From contig JANDJI010000003.1 in the NCBI GenBank assembly GCA_024331125.1, forward strand, positions 310,001 through 374,000: 64,000 nucleotides of DNA, read 5' to 3'. The notes below the pieces were generated by a model. It ran no database searches and was not told where the DNA came from. It worked only from the letters and a program-made list of their open reading frames with translations. Positions 7,938-17,981 of the stretch are shown in pieces. The stretch comes from Nitrospira sp. Lineage in GTDB: Bacteria > Nitrospirota > Nitrospiria > Nitrospirales > Nitrospiraceae. How positions within the stretch are numbered: position 1 is the first letter of the stretch; each line of letters starts with the position of its first letter. Made by a program: the position numbers and the translations under genes.

Positions 7938-9458
7938 TTACACGTGTTCTTCTTTATCCGCCCGTTGTTTTCTTTCCAGGTTGGAAAACAACTGTGAGGG
8001 TATAGGCATATTGGGTTTGCTGTATCGACGAGCTCGGGTGCCGGCTTCTGGGTTGACAACGATCAGGAGACCCTGTTCGCACCACTTCTTGAGCTGCTTG
8101 GATGCAGTGAGGACGTCATTCGTTTGCATAGCTGCACGGACTTCCGCATTGCCGATAAAACCGTGCTGATCGATGTGGCGATTGACCTGCTCCCAGGCCG
8201 TCGGTCGATGCTCATTAAGGAGAAACACGATCACGGATTCCCGGTCAATATGCGGGCGAGTCAAATAGAGCGGAGGATAGAGCCCAACGGCTTGCATCGT
8301 TCCAAACATCATGCGAACCCCTTCTCCGGCATCGAGATTTGGCGGAGAAGGAAATTCACGCAGGTGGTTGATAAGCGACGAATTCCTGGCATGTGTGCCG
8401 ATAGTATTGATATTGGCCGCAGTGACGGGACCAACAAGTAGACCGGGATTTTCAATTTCGATGCGATCAGAAAATATGCGAACGTGCACATCGGCAGCCA
8501 ACCGATAGTCTCGATGAATGACGGCGTTCGTTATGGCTTCCTTGATGACGCGAAGCGGATAACGTTGAACGACATCAAATCCGAGCGGCCCCATCTGTAT
8601 CCCGCTGGCCAGCTCACCGACGACATAATCGATTGCATCTTGGATCTGGCGGATGATGGGGCCAGTGATTGTCCGAGGTGGTTTGAGCAAATTGGGCTGC
8701 GGCGAGGTCTCGATTTTGTGACCTCGATAGTGGAAGATTCGGACAGCCGCTTTGCTGCCAAGAAGGCCGGATGGTTCTTCGGCAAAGAGGAGAACAGCCG
8801 CACGTGTGGGGCGTAGAATTCCTTGCGCGTCTGGCCGCGCGAGACCTACGTGCTTCATGGCTTCGACAATCGGGCGCGTCAATCTGCGATGCCGGGCATA
8901 CTGCTTCCAATAGTCGGTATCGAGCAGATCAATTTCGATCGGCTCCAATTGGGCTTCCGCGGAAATAGTTCCTCTGGCGAAGGAAAGGTCCGTAATCTCG
9001 TTGGCCGTCAGCTCCTTATTACCTTTGTCGAGTCTGATCCATGTGCCATCGTCAACGATGGAATGGATGCGGGTGCTTTTCTCCACCTTCAGAAAGACGA
9101 CTGAGCCCTTTTCACCATTGCGAAGCGTGCATCCAATTTCAATCGGTGAGCAGGCAAGTAAGTTCGGCTCGGTAATACGTGACTGCAAATGTCGTCTCAG
9201 TTCGTCCCAATTGGTGGGGTTCTCTTGGATGCCATACACACGGTCGCGCCCCTTGGCTTTCCCCGGATCTTCGAAACCTAGAGCAATAATGCCGCCGTCT
9301 GTATTAGCAAAGGCAACAACAGTTTCGAGAACCGAGGTTAACTTTCCTGCCAACCGTTTGCATTCAAATCCATTGCTTTCAGGCCATTGAAGAAAGTCTT
9401 CAATAAGCTTGTCATCGAAAGGCGGGGATAGAGGCGGTACGTGTTCAGTGCCTGTCAT
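7938..9458 (-). CDS. Schlafen/AlbA_2-domain ATP-binding protein
   Basis: 506 residues. The N-terminal part (about 15-150) has the AlbA_2 pattern: FECKRLAGKLTSVLETVVAFANTDGGIIALGFEDP. This is followed by a GHKL-type C-terminal ATPase module (about 300-430) marked by VIKEAITNAVIHRDYR, FSDRIEIENPG and GEGVRMMFGTMQ. A final winged-helix-like segment (about 440-490) ends in a basic tail. Family members are annotated as putative DNA-binding transcriptional regulators or helicase-like proteins and are common in accessory regions; some contribute to phage defence. Monocistronic, full length, start ATG of MTGTEHV. Target unknown. Confidence 0.75.
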   Translation of the reverse strand: MTGTEHVPPLSPPFDDKLIEDFLQWPESNGFECKRLAGKLTSVLETVVAFANTDGGIIALGFEDPGKAKGRDRVYGIQENPTNWDELRRHLQSRITEPNLLACSPIEIGCTLRNGEKGSVVFLKVEKSTRIHSIVDDGTWIRLDKGNKELTANEITDLSFARGTISAEAQLEPIEIDLLDTDYWKQYARHRRLTRPIVEAMKHVGLARPDAQGILRPTRAAVLLFAEEPSGLLGSKAAVRIFHYRGHKIETSPQPNLLKPPRTITGPIIRQIQDAIDYVVGELASGIQMGPLGFDVVQRYPLRVIKEAITNAVIHRDYRLAADVHVRIFSDRIEIENPGLLVGPVTAANINTIGTHARNSSLINHLREFPSPPNLDAGEGVRMMFGTMQAVGLYPPLYLTRPHIDRESVIVFLLNEHRPTAWEQVNRHIDQHGFIGNAEVRAAMQTNDVLTASKQLKKWCEQGLLIVVNPEAGTRARRYSKPNMPIPSQLFSNLERKQRADKEEHV

Positions 9459-9759
9459 GAACCGATCCCTCCACTCTCAGACAACGAGGCAATAGCTCAG
9501 ACTTTACTATCGCATTTTGTGATATCGAGTCAGCAAGTCCTGACGTTGAACCTGAACGAGAAGTCGCTCGGAAACGGACCACAGTTCCGCCGTATCAAAT
9601 CGGTCTCCCAATGTAGCATGTCTCGCGACACTCCCGTTCCGCTTCATCTTCATTGAAGCGGCTGGTCTGTTCTTGAGAACCTATGAACGGCTTCATGGGC
9701 AGTTCATCTCATATGAAGGTCTGCCGGCGGGACAGTCTAGCCATCTCGACGATGGAAAG
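9459..9759. other. Intergenic 301 bp
   Basis: No credible coding frame. It contains the hairpin at 9639-9661 near the 3' end of the M28 peptidase gene and would also hold the promoter of the Schlafen-like gene; no convincing promoter seen. Confidence 0.5.
9639..9661. terminator. Hairpin downstream of M28 peptidase gene
   Basis: Stem CCGCTTCA/TGAAGCGG (8 bp, perfect) with a 7-nt loop, about 100 bp past the peptidase stop. No strong U tract. Weak terminator candidate. Confidence 0.3.
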
Positions 9760-10620
9760 CTACGAGTCAGATTCTCTCGCTAAGGCTATGACCGCCGCTG
9801 TGACTGCGTCGGTGACGGCTGCCATGAAGTACAGGTTCAACGTGTCGATCGTATCGGTTGGTTGATGATAGTTTGGGTTCCTAAAGTTGGCCGTGTCGGT
9901 CAGCATGACGGCGGGAAGGCCCCGCTCCCAAAAGGCGGTGTGGTCGCTTCGTCTGGTGTCCGGCAACAGTTCGCCGTTGCCCGGAACGACGAGCGGTACG
10001 ATCGGCATGTGTCGGGCCATGGTGTGAGCCACACTCTGGGTGAAAGGGGCCGATGCCTGATTGCCGATCACACCAAGAAAATTGCCGATGGTCGGGACCG
10101 AAATGGGCACGCCGGGCGGAATCGTTTGCGATCTTTCCTCGTTGCTGGCGTAGCCGACACATTCCAAGACGATGGCTCCGTGGATCGATTGCCCCGTGGC
10201 CGCCAGGTGGGCGGTGTAGGCCTGGCTTCCGAACAGTCCTGGTTCTTCGAGTGCGAAGGCGATGAGCTGCACAGGCCGCTGGAACTGTTCAGATCCAATC
10301 CGGTGCGCGACCTCTAGAAGAACGGCAAGGGCGCTTGCGTTGTCGTCTGCGCCGGGCGAACCTTCCACCGTGTCGTAATGGGCGGCCAGAATCAGAGGAG
10401 GCTCTGCCTCTCTCGCCGATATCGAGGTTGGATGAACGATCCCGATCACGTTCCGGTGAAGGCCGTCCATGGCGTGAAACTCCTGCGTCGTGACGGTCAA
10501 GCCGGCGGAGGCCAATTGCCGCGCCAGATACTGTTCCACTTGCTGGAGATGGAGCGGAGCAGACAGGGGGTGCCGCTCGCCCACAATGGCTTCGAGATGA
10601 GCATGCAGACGATCGCGCAC
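9760..10620 (-). CDS. M28 family zinc peptidase (aminopeptidase-like)
   Basis: About 286 residues from the GTG at 10620. The M28 metal-site pattern is complete: AAHYDTV (His, Asp), GADDNAS (bridging Asp), ALEEPGLFG (Glu-Glu, general base and ligand), RRSDHTAF and a final NYHQPTDT. No signal peptide is evident, so a cytoplasmic exopeptidase acting on peptides is likely; glutaminyl cyclases share the fold. I chose GTG at 10620, four bases after the argB stop, because family similarity (RLHAHLEAIVG) begins there; the open frame extends upstream into argB but reads as antisense-like noise. Likely cotranscribed with argB. Confidence 0.75.
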   Translation of the reverse strand: MRDRLHAHLEAIVGERHPLSAPLHLQQVEQYLARQLASAGLTVTTQEFHAMDGLHRNVIGIVHPTSISAREAEPPLILAAHYDTVEGSPGADDNASALAVLLEVAHRIGSEQFQRPVQLIAFALEEPGLFGSQAYTAHLAATGQSIHGAIVLECVGYASNEERSQTIPPGVPISVPTIGNFLGVIGNQASAPFTQSVAHTMARHMPIVPLVVPGNGELLPDTRRSDHTAFWERGLPAVMLTDTANFRNPNYHQPTDTIDTLNLYFMAAVTDAVTAAVIALARESDS

Positions 10621-10624
10621 GGTC

Positions 10625-11515
10625 CTAGGAGACGATTTCGGTGCCGATGCCTCGGCGTGTGAAGATTTCCAGCAAAACAGCGTGCGGGATGCGCCCGTCG
10701 ATGATGTGGGCCTTTCCGACGCCGGCCTCCAGCGCATCGAGGCACGCATGGACCTTGGGCAACATGCCTTCCGTAATCACCCCCTTTTTGACCATTCGCT
10801 GGACGTCCTTGCGCGAGACGGTGGAGAGGTGATGGCCCTTGGCGTCGCGAATGCCCTTGATGTCGGTCATCATGACGAGCTTTTCGGCTTTGAGGGCGCC
10901 GGCCACGGCGCCGGCGACAAGATCGGCGTTGATATTATAGGTGTTGCCTTGCCGATCAGATCCGATGGGGGCGATGACTGGAATATAGTGATCCTCTTGA
11001 AGATTCCGAAGAAGTCCCGGGTCTACCTTTTCAATGTCCCCCACCAAGCCAAAGTCGCCGTCTTCCCCGTCCCAATCCCGTTCCAGACTCTCGGCCCAAG
11101 CCTTGGCTGTGAGCGGCTTGCTCCGAATTAAGCCTCCGTCTTTGCCACTTAAGCCGACGGCGCTGCCGCCGTGCCGGTTGATGAGATCGGTGATTTCCAT
11201 GTTGATTTGCCCGGCCAGGACCATCTCGACCACTTCCATCGTGGCCTGGTCGGTGATCCGCACGCCGTGCCGAAACTTGGCCTGGATGCCGAGCCGTGTC
11301 AGCATCTTGTCGATCTGAGGGCCGCCGCCGTGCACGATGACGGGGTTGATGCCGACGTATTTCAACAAGACGACGTCCTGCGCGAACCGTTCTTTGAGCG
11401 ACGCCTCCGTCATGGCGTGGCCGCCGTACTTGACCACGACGGTCTTCCCGCGAAAGGTTCTGATGTAGGGCAAGGCTTCGATCAGGACACTGGCTTTCTT
11501 GATCAGTCGGTTCAT
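10625..11515 (-). CDS. argB: Acetylglutamate kinase
   Basis: 296 residues, normal for ArgB. It phosphorylates N-acetyl-L-glutamate with ATP, the second step of arginine synthesis. Recognisable amino-acid-kinase motifs: VVKYGGHAM near residue 27 (phosphate-binding Lys and Gly-Gly), VIVHGGGPQI near 60 (substrate loop), the acetylglutamate-site region around DLINRHGGSAVGLSGKDGG, and YNINADLVAGAVAGAL near 195. The N-terminal helix and the GILTDRRG-like C-terminal IDGRIPHAVLLEIFTRRGIGTEI are typical of arginine-sensitive hexameric forms, so feedback inhibition is plausible. It lies 86 bp after hslU. Confidence 0.97.
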   Translation of the reverse strand: MNRLIKKASVLIEALPYIRTFRGKTVVVKYGGHAMTEASLKERFAQDVVLLKYVGINPVIVHGGGPQIDKMLTRLGIQAKFRHGVRITDQATMEVVEMVLAGQINMEITDLINRHGGSAVGLSGKDGGLIRSKPLTAKAWAESLERDWDGEDGDFGLVGDIEKVDPGLLRNLQEDHYIPVIAPIGSDRQGNTYNINADLVAGAVAGALKAEKLVMMTDIKGIRDAKGHHLSTVSRKDVQRMVKKGVITEGMLPKVHACLDALEAGVGKAHIIDGRIPHAVLLEIFTRRGIGTEIVS

Positions 11516-11601
11516 GGTGTGTTCTCAGCGTGAGATGGGCCGGGACTCGCGCGAGGAGCAGACAGAGGCGCTCGTGACGGGCTTGTCCTGGCGGGGTTGG
11601 G

Positions 11602-12990
11602 CTATAGAATATACCGGCTCAAATCCTGGTCCTTGACGACGTCCTTCAGCCGTTCACGCACATAGTCGGCGGTGATCTTCACGACTTTGTCGGGCCATTC
11701 CGGCCCGGCGAACGAGATTTCTTCCAACAGCCGTTCCATGATCGTGAAGAGGCGGCGGGCGCCGATGTTCTCCGTCCGTTCGTTGACTTGCACCGCCATG
11801 TCGGCGATCGCCTCGAGACCGTCCTTTGTGAATTCAACGGTCAGGCCCTCCGTCGCCAACAACGCGTGATATTGCCTCACCAGCGCGCCTTTCGGCTCCG
11901 TGAGAATACGCACAAAATCGTCTTTCGACAAGGGATTTAATTCCACGCGGATGGGAAATCGGCCCTGCAATTCAGGGATGAGATCGGAGGGCTTCGCGAC
12001 ATGAAACGCGCCCGCGGCGATGAAGAGGATGTGGTCCGTCACCACCGGCCCGTGTTTGGTATTGACCGTGCAGCCTTCGACGATCGGCAGCAGGTCGCGC
12101 TGGACCCCTTCGCGCGACACATCAGGCCCCATGGTCCGCTCCCGTCCGGCGATCTTGTCGATTTCGTCCAAGAAGACGATGCCGGTCTGTTCGACCTTGT
12201 CGATGGCCTCGCGCACCACGTCGTCCATGTCGATCAGTTTCTGCGCTTCTTCCTGGGTCAGATGTTTCAAAGCCTCCGGCACCTTCATCAGCCGTTTCTT
12301 TTTTTTGCCCTGGAACATGCCGCCCAGCATGTCCCGGAGGTTTCCTTCGAGCTCATCGAGGCCGCCGATGTTCGAAATGACGCCGATCGGCAACGCCCGT
12401 TCTTTGACTTCCATCTCGACGGTTCGCTCGTTGAGTTTTCCCTCTCGCAGTTGCAGACGCAGTTTCGACCTGGTGGTGTCGTAGGAATCATGGGGCGGAT
12501 GGGACGTCTCGTCGCTTTCCATGAAAGGCGGCCTGGGGGGAGGCGGCAAGAGCAGATCGAGCAGCCGTTCTTCACCCTGTTGTTCGGCCTTCTGCTGAAC
12601 GGTCTCCAGTCTGTGACTCCTCACCATGTTGATGGCCAGTTCTGTCAGGTCGCGGATGATGGATTCCACGTCGCGTCCCACGTAGCCCACTTCCGTGAAC
12701 TTGGAGGCTTCGACCTTGATGAAGGGCGCCTGCGCCAGCTTGGCGAGCCGCCGGGCGATCTCCGTTTTCCCCACGCCGGTCGGCCCGATCATGATGATGT
12801 TCTTGGGCATCACCTCGTCGCGGAGATCGGGCGGCAACTGCTGGCGACGCCACCGGTTGCGGAGCGCGATGGCCACCATGCGCTTGGCGTCCTTTTGCCC
12901 GATGACGTACCGATCGAGCTCTTCGACGATTTGACGGGGCGTGAGACTGTTGAGGTTGAGCGGTGCGGTATGCGGCGTCTGTTGAGTCAT
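11602..12990 (-). CDS. hslU: HslU, ATPase subunit of HslUV protease
   Basis: 462 residues. AAA+ unfoldase that feeds substrates into the HslV chamber in the cytoplasm. N-terminal [22 protein letters not shown], Walker [10 protein letters not shown] near residue 70, pore-loop region GYVGRD near 100, I-domain between about 115 and 245, Walker [12 protein letters not shown] near 270, sensor 2 [14 protein letters not shown] near 400. The C-terminal DLSRYIL is the tail that docks into HslV and activates it. The start overlaps the hslV stop by 4 bp (ATGA), ensuring coupled synthesis. Confidence 0.98.
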   Translation of the reverse strand: MTQQTPHTAPLNLNSLTPRQIVEELDRYVIGQKDAKRMVAIALRNRWRRQQLPPDLRDEVMPKNIIMIGPTGVGKTEIARRLAKLAQAPFIKVEASKFTEVGYVGRDVESIIRDLTELAINMVRSHRLETVQQKAEQQGEERLLDLLLPPPPRPPFMESDETSHPPHDSYDTTRSKLRLQLREGKLNERTVEMEVKERALPIGVISNIGGLDELEGNLRDMLGGMFQGKKKKRLMKVPEALKHLTQEEAQKLIDMDDVVREAIDKVEQTGIVFLDEIDKIAGRERTMGPDVSREGVQRDLLPIVEGCTVNTKHGPVVTDHILFIAAGAFHVAKPSDLIPELQGRFPIRVELNPLSKDDFVRILTEPKGALVRQYHALLATEGLTVEFTKDGLEAIADMAVQVNERTENIGARRLFTIMERLLEEISFAGPEWPDKVVKITADYVRERLKDVVKDQDLSRYIL

Positions 12991-13535
12991 GGGTTCGCGA
13001 TCCCCTGCAATTCTTCGACGATGATCTGCTGATTCGTATAGATGTCGATGCCGCCCGCGACCTTCATCGCTTCGGCGACGATGGTTGCGGCGTCCAGGTC
13101 GGAATGGTTGAGCAGCGCCCGGGCCGCCGCCAACGCATAGGCCCCGCCGGAGCCGATGGCCAAGATTCCGTCTTCCGGCTCCACGACGTCGCCGGTTCCC
13201 GAGATGATGAACGACTGGTCCTTGCCCGCCACCGCGAGCAGCGCTTCCAACCGGCGCAGCACGCGGTCGGTCCGCCAGTCTTTGGCAAGCTCGACCGCCG
13301 CCCTCGTGAGGTTCCCGCGATACTCCTCCAATTTGGCTTCGAATTTTTCGAACAGGGTAAAGGCGTCGGCGGTGGCGCCGGCGAAACCGGCCAAGACCTG
13401 ATCGTGATGGAGCCGCCGCAGTTTCTTGGCGTTATGTTTCATTACCGTGGTGCCGACGGTCACTTGGCCGTCGCATCCCATGGCCACCCGCCCGGAGCGG
13501 CGGACGGAGAGAATCGTGGTGGATCGAATGGTCAT
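12987..13535 (-). CDS. hslV: HslV, peptidase subunit of HslUV protease
   Basis: 182 residues, N-terminal nucleophile threonine protease forming a double hexamer. The conserved TTILSVRR follows a short leader MTIRS, so the catalytic Thr is residue 6 and must be exposed by removal of five residues rather than only Met. GCDGQVTVG and the Lys in KKLRRL are the other active-site segments; [15 protein letters not shown] is the conserved C-terminal part. It overlaps xerC and hslU by 4 bp on either side, in the common xerC-hslV-hslU order. Confidence 0.97.
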   Translation of the reverse strand: MTIRSTTILSVRRSGRVAMGCDGQVTVGTTVMKHNAKKLRRLHHDQVLAGFAGATADAFTLFEKFEAKLEEYRGNLTRAAVELAKDWRTDRVLRRLEALLAVAGKDQSFIISGTGDVVEPEDGILAIGSGGAYALAAARALLNHSDLDAATIVAEAMKVAGGIDIYTNQQIIVEELQGIANP

Positions 13536-14473
13536 GACGGCTCCTGTTCGTTTTGCTGGAGGTCGTCGGCGGAGAGGCGTGCCCGCGGGTGGGCTCGGTC
13601 GTAGACCGCCGCGAGTTGATCGGCGGCCAGATGAGTGTATTTCTGCGTGGTGCTCAACGAGGCGTGGCCCAGCATCTCTTGAATGGACCGGAGGTCCGCC
13701 CCCTCATCGAGCAGGTGCGTGGCGCAGGAATGTCGTAACGTATGGGGACTCACCGCGCCACCGGCCAGGTGTCCGGAGTAGCGAGTCACGAGTCGGGCGA
13801 CACTCCGCGTCGTGAGGCGGCCTCCACGGTGATTCACAAAGACGGGGGCCGACGACTCGCAACGGGCGACTGTGGCCGGCAGGGTATCCCGATACCGCTG
13901 AACGGCGAGAAGAGCCACCTCGCCGATCGGGACGATCCGTTCCTTGGCACCTTTCCCGCGCAAACGGACCAGACCTTCGACGGGATCGAGATCGCTCCAG
14001 TTCATGCCGACCGCCTCACTCACGCGGGCCCCGGTGGAGTACAAGGTTTCGAGGAGGGCGCGATCGCGCAACGAGAGCCACGACCGTTCATCGGGAATTT
14101 CCATCAAAGAATCGGCGTCGTCTTTTGTCAGGACGCGGGGGAGCGGCTTCGGTAATTTGGGACTGCGAATGTCTTCGGCGGGATTGGCGGATACGAGGCC
14201 GCGCCCGATCAGGAACCGATAAAAACTCCGGATGGAAGCCAGTTTCCTGGCCAGTGACGAGGCCTTCTCGCCGTGTCGGTCCAGCCAATGGAGATAACGC
14301 CGAACGTCGTCGGTCGTGACGCGGGCCGGGGTAATCGGGTGCCCGCCTTCTTCGGATTTCCGAAGAAAGGCCGATAACTGCCGGAGGTCCGACGAATAAT
14401 TGCGGACGGTCTCGGCGGAGGCGTTCCGCTCCCCTTCGAGAAACCTCATGAAAGCCCGAATCTGGTCTTCCAT
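13532..14473 (-). CDS. xerC: Tyrosine recombinase XerC
   Basis: 313 residues. With XerD it resolves chromosome dimers at dif. N-terminal SAM-like core-binding domain (about 1-95: [20 protein letters not shown]), then the catalytic domain with the R-K-H-R-H-Y set: [10 protein letters not shown] (Arg), LRGKGAKER (Lys), [12 protein letters not shown] (His, Arg), [15 protein letters not shown] (His, Tyr). It overlaps trmFO by 28 bp and hslV by 4 bp, so it is a housekeeping gene in an operon and not an island integrase. Confidence 0.95.
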   Translation of the reverse strand: MEDQIRAFMRFLEGERNASAETVRNYSSDLRQLSAFLRKSEEGGHPITPARVTTDDVRRYLHWLDRHGEKASSLARKLASIRSFYRFLIGRGLVSANPAEDIRSPKLPKPLPRVLTKDDADSLMEIPDERSWLSLRDRALLETLYSTGARVSEAVGMNWSDLDPVEGLVRLRGKGAKERIVPIGEVALLAVQRYRDTLPATVARCESSAPVFVNHRGGRLTTRSVARLVTRYSGHLAGGAVSPHTLRHSCATHLLDEGADLRSIQEMLGHASLSTTQKYTHLAADQLAAVYDRAHPRARLSADDLQQNEQEPS

Positions 14474-15762
14474 GAATCGAAATCCTCAAGCGCCCGCTGC
14501 GCGATCAGCCGACGTTTCTTCACCTTGTCTTTCGGCGAGCCGGTGAGCGGAGGGAAGAGGCCGAAATTGGTGTTCATCGGTTGGAAATGGCGCGGGTCGG
14601 ACAGGGCCACATGGGCGATGAGGGCGCCGTGCGCCGTCGTGGGCGGCGGCGTGACCGGCGGCTCGCCGTTGAGCACCCTGGTTGCGTTGATGCCGGCCAA
14701 CCCCCCCATGGCCGCGGATTCGGTGTAGCCTTCGACGCCGATCAGTTGCCCGGCGAAGAACAACGTGGGACGCGCCTTGAATTGCAGGGTCGGTGTGAGC
14801 AGTTTGGGCGAATTGATGAAGGTGTTGCGGTGCAGGCTCCCGTAGCGGAGGAACTCGGCTCGTTCCAGGCCCGGAATCAGGCGGAAGACCCGTTTTTGCT
14901 CCGGATAGGTCAGTTTGGTCTGAAAACCGACCATGTTGTAGCAGGTGCGGTGGACGTTTTCCGTCCGCAGTTGAACCACGGCGGCGGGCTGGAGGCCGGT
15001 GCGCGGATCGATGAGGCCGACCGGCTTGAGCGGTCCGAACTGCATGGTGCGGCGGCCGCGCTCCGCCATGACCTCGATCGGAACGCAGGCTTCAAAATAG
15101 GGGATCTTTTCAAAGTCTTTCGGGCGCACTTTCTCGGCTGCGATCAACGCCTCGTAGAACGTGTTGTATTGGTCCTCCGTCATGGGGCAGTTGAGGTAAT
15201 CGTCCGAATCCGCATTGTAGCGGGAGGCGCGGAAAACGACGTCCATGTCGATCGACTCCGCGTCGATAATGGGCGAGATGGCGTCAAAAAAATACAAGTG
15301 CTGGGATTGAGTCACGGCGCGGATGGACTCGGAGAGTTTGTCCGACGTCAACGGTCCGGTGGCCACGATGCAGACGCAGTCGCCGGGAATATGGGTGATT
15401 TCTTCATGGATGATCCTGACGTTCGGGTGACCTTCCAAGGCGCGGGTGATCGCCGAGGAAAATTGCTCGCGATCCACCGCCAGCGCCGATCCGGCGGGAA
15501 CTCTGGCCTGTTCCGCCGAAGAAATGATCAACGAACCCAGCCGACGCATCTCTTCCTTGAGGATACCGGGAGCATGCTCAGGGTCCGAGGACCCCAACGA
15601 ATTCGAGCACACCAGCTCGGCCAACCCTCCGGTCTTGTGCGCCTGGGTCATTTCCTTGGGGCGCATCTCATGGAGCGTCACCTTGGCGCCGCGGGTGGCC
15701 GCCTGCCACGCCGCCTCCGAGCCGGCGAGTCCGCCGCCGATGATGACGATGTCGTCTCTCAT
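14446..15762 (-). CDS. trmFO: TrmFO, folate- and FAD-dependent tRNA (uracil-54-C5)-methyltransferase
   Basis: 438 residues. Makes m5U54 in the T loop of tRNA from methylenetetrahydrofolate. N-terminal FAD-binding motif [14 protein letters not shown] and family-typical [28 protein letters not shown]. Further conserved stretches are [30 protein letters not shown] (conserved Cys), [13 protein letters not shown] and [22 protein letters not shown]. First gene of trmFO-xerC-hslV-hslU-argB, with a good promoter upstream. Confidence 0.97.
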   Translation of the reverse strand: MRDDIVIIGGGLAGSEAAWQAATRGAKVTLHEMRPKEMTQAHKTGGLAELVCSNSLGSSDPEHAPGILKEEMRRLGSLIISSAEQARVPAGSALAVDREQFSSAITRALEGHPNVRIIHEEITHIPGDCVCIVATGPLTSDKLSESIRAVTQSQHLYFFDAISPIIDAESIDMDVVFRASRYNADSDDYLNCPMTEDQYNTFYEALIAAEKVRPKDFEKIPYFEACVPIEVMAERGRRTMQFGPLKPVGLIDPRTGLQPAAVVQLRTENVHRTCYNMVGFQTKLTYPEQKRVFRLIPGLERAEFLRYGSLHRNTFINSPKLLTPTLQFKARPTLFFAGQLIGVEGYTESAAMGGLAGINATRVLNGEPPVTPPPTTAHGALIAHVALSDPRHFQPMNTNFGLFPPLTGSPKDKVKKRRLIAQRALEDFDSWKTRFGLS

Positions 15763-15791
15763 GGATCAGCAATCCTTGAGTGAAGGGGCCC

Positions 15792-15821
15792 ATTCTAGGA
15801 ACCGCGTTTTTGCGAAGTCAA
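15792..15821 (-). promoter_or_regulatory. Promoter of trmFO-xerC-hslVU operon
   Basis: On the minus strand: TTGACT (15816-15821), 18-bp spacer, TAGAAT (15792-15797), 30 bp before the trmFO ATG. Confidence 0.55.
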
Positions 15822-15896
15822 GGCGGCTTTCGGATAACCGGGCGTCGGAATCATCTTATCAAAGTTCTCGAAGCAAGTTCTCAAGGCAAGAGCGGA

Positions 15897-15926
15897 TTGA
15901 ACCGATGAGAAAGCCCGTGCTAGACT
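15897..15926 (+). promoter_or_regulatory. Promoter of tRNA-Val
   Basis: TTGAAC (15897-15902), 18-bp spacer, TAGACT (15921-15926), 11 bp before the mature tRNA 5' end. Confidence 0.5.
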
Positions 15927-15936
15927 CCGCCACGAT

Positions 15937-16011
15937 GGGCGATTAGCTCAGTGGTAGAGCGCTTCCTTCACACGGAAGAGGCCACAGGTTCGATACCTGT
16001 ATCGCCCACCA
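15937..16011 (+). tRNA. tRNA-Val (anticodon CAC)
   Basis: 75 nt including an encoded CCA. Acceptor GGGCGAT pairs with ATCGCCC; D arm GCTC...GAGC; anticodon stem CTTCC/GGAAG with loop TTCACAC, giving anticodon CAC for GUG; T arm ACAGG/CCTGT with TTCGATA loop. All stems pair. Confidence 0.96.
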
Positions 16012-16200
16012 TTTTCTTCTCCTTGTCCTTACCACAGCCCGCTAGCCATCTCTGCGCCATGGCCTTGTCACACGCGATGGATGAGAAGATCTCGCGGTTC
16101 CTGGACAGAACGGGGTGCGTCGGCTACACTTTTTTCGGATACGGACGCAACTCCGGTCGATCTTCTGTCTCCGGAGAGAGCAAGAAGCGAGGTGATCCTA

Positions 16201-16535
16201 TGGGGGCAAGGTTGTGGACGATGATCGTGGGTTCGTTGGCGCTGATATCCGCCGGATGCGCAACAACCGGCCAAGATGGAATGAGCGCCCAGGAGCACGG
16301 TCCTCCGACGAGTATTTACAGTATTCTTGATACGACGGCGCTGGTCTATTCGGATCCGGCCGCCGGATCGCCGATCAACGACCATCCCCTTCGTTGGGTC
16401 GGATTTTTGGGACATCCGTTCGGCCATGCCGTGGATTATGGGATCAATCGGCCGCTTTACGTGCTGGGGTCCGGCAGTCCCTATCTCTTCGGCTACACGG
16501 CCGAAGACGCGATGGAGCATTCTCAGCGTCGCTAG
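16201..16535 (+). CDS. Small lipoprotein, unknown function
   Basis: 111 residues from the ATG at 16201, which has GAGGTGATCC upstream. Signal sequence MGARLWTMIVGSLALISAGC with a lipobox (SAGC, Cys 20), so lipid-anchored. The mature part contains HPLRWVGFLGHPFGHAVDYGINRPLYVLGS, reminiscent of small Nitrospira-type outer-membrane lipoproteins, but I cannot assign a function. The open frame extends upstream through the tRNA, which is noise. A strong palindrome lies 20 bp past the stop. Confidence 0.7.
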
Positions 16536-16555
16536 ACGAAACGGCTCACCACCTG

Positions 16556-16587
16556 CGGCCGGTTTCTTGACCAAGAAACCGGCCGCA
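16556..16587. terminator. Perfect 15-bp inverted repeat between two lipoprotein genes
   Basis: GCGGCCGGTTTCTTG / CAAGAAACCGGCCGC separated by 2 bp; the top of the stem must open to form the loop. Placed between two co-oriented lipoprotein genes. It lacks a T tract, so it may be a processing or terminator hairpin, or a protein-binding palindrome. Confidence 0.5.
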
Positions 16588-16677
16588 CACCCTTCGCAAG
16601 CCCAGCCCATTTCGTGTATTGTTTCTCGTGCAAATAAGAGGCAGAAAATAGGATTGTGCCGAGGGAGGCTCTCTTCC

Positions 16678-17832
16678 GTGAGAGACATTGCCAAGAGGAC
16701 CGTCTATTGGGCAATCGGTTTGGTGATGAGTGTCGGTATCATCGCCGGCTGCGGACAGCGAGCGTCCGTGCGCCCCAGCCTCCCTCCTTCGGCGTCCGAT
16801 CTCGTGCTGCTCAAATCGACGGCGTTGTGCGAACAGAAAGTCGAGTTTCTGAAAAAACATGCTCCGGCGAAGCCTCTGTCGAACGTGTGGGGAAGCGGTC
16901 GAGAAATCACGATTCCTCAAGCAAGAAGCGCGTCCCAAGCCGACGAATCCTACTTTTTCGATGAAGAGGGCGTGCTCGTCGGCGCCCTGTTTACTTTCCC
17001 CAAGGGACTTGATTTGGGCCCCTATCCCGTGCTGCGGGACACGTTGTCTCGTCTGAAACCGGCGGTCGAGTTTTATCTGACGGTCGCTCAGTTGGAAACG
17101 GCATCAAACCTGGACGCGAGCGCGATTTTCGAAACCGGCGATGAGAAGAGCACCACGCAATATCTGGTGACCGGCCCGTCGAAGCGACCGATCCTGCTCC
17201 AAGCATCCTTCGCCATCGATCCATACGTGCGGTTGTTCTCCCCGTACCGGCGGGAGTTTCTCAATCGGCTTCAGGGCGCGCAAGACGGCAAGGGCGTCTC
17301 GCTCATTGAGGGACAGGGAAGCGAAGACAAAGAACCCTTCTCTTCACTGCAACAATTCGCCCGCGGTCAAGCCGCCCAACTCGCCTATTGCGGAGACAAA
17401 AACTACGACGTTGCCGCCGACGCTTACCAAAAGGCGATCGCGAGCGGATTCAGCAACAAAGTGCTGCTCGCCGAATCGCATCACAAACTGGGGCTCTCGT
17501 GGGCAGCCAAGGGGCAACTCGAAAAGGCTAAAACGGAGATGCTCCAGTCGCTGGCCATCAGACCCAATGTTCCGGAGGTCTTAAATAATCTCGGCACGGT
17601 CCATATCAGACTCGGCGAGAAAGGTGCGGCGTTACGGGCGTTTGAACGGGCCGTCACGCTCCGTCCCAATTATGCCGTGGCCCGATACAACTTGGCCGAG
17701 GCATCCGAAGAGAGCAATCCCCGACGCGCCCTTGCGGAATACCAAACATTCCTTGCTCTGGTGGAAGGCAATCCCGAAGAAGAGGCCCGCGCCGTTCGCG
17801 CGCGCGAGCGCGTCAAGGCGTTAAAACCGTAA
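16678..17832 (+). CDS. TPR-repeat lipoprotein, unknown function
   Basis: 384 residues from the GTG at 16678, with GAGGGAGG about ten bases upstream. Signal peptide with lipobox IIAGC (Cys ~25). The middle region (about 45-205) is a domain of unknown function. The C-terminal part carries at least three tetratricopeptide repeats: AADAYQKAIASGFSNKVLLAES, HHKLGLSWAAKGQLEKAKTEML and EVLNNLGTVHIRLGEKGAALRAFE, followed by YNLAEASEES. Probably a membrane-anchored periplasmic scaffold for protein-protein contacts. The reading frame extends further upstream, but the signal peptide fixes the start. Confidence 0.75.
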   Translation: MRDIAKRTVYWAIGLVMSVGIIAGCGQRASVRPSLPPSASDLVLLKSTALCEQKVEFLKKHAPAKPLSNVWGSGREITIPQARSASQADESYFFDEEGVLVGALFTFPKGLDLGPYPVLRDTLSRLKPAVEFYLTVAQLETASNLDASAIFETGDEKSTTQYLVTGPSKRPILLQASFAIDPYVRLFSPYRREFLNRLQGAQDGKGVSLIEGQGSEDKEPFSSLQQFARGQAAQLAYCGDKNYDVAADAYQKAIASGFSNKVLLAESHHKLGLSWAAKGQLEKAKTEMLQSLAIRPNVPEVLNNLGTVHIRLGEKGAALRAFERAVTLRPNYAVARYNLAEASEESNPRRALAEYQTFLALVEGNPEEEARAVRARERVKALKP

Positions 17833-17981
17833 CGGCCTTTCTTTATTCCTTATTCCTTCTCCGGTCGCGCCGTTTCCGTTCCACGGGGGCGACCATGCGG
17901 AGGTGAGAACGCGCGCATGCTTCCTGGCAGGGTTATTCCGTGAAAGGGCGAACCGGTGGATCACCGGAATGAACAAGCCGG

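Noticed and set aside
13532..14473. XerC as the integrase of the gene-end island
   Set aside because: It is embedded by overlapping reading frames in the conserved trmFO-xerC-hslVU operon, so it is the housekeeping enzyme.
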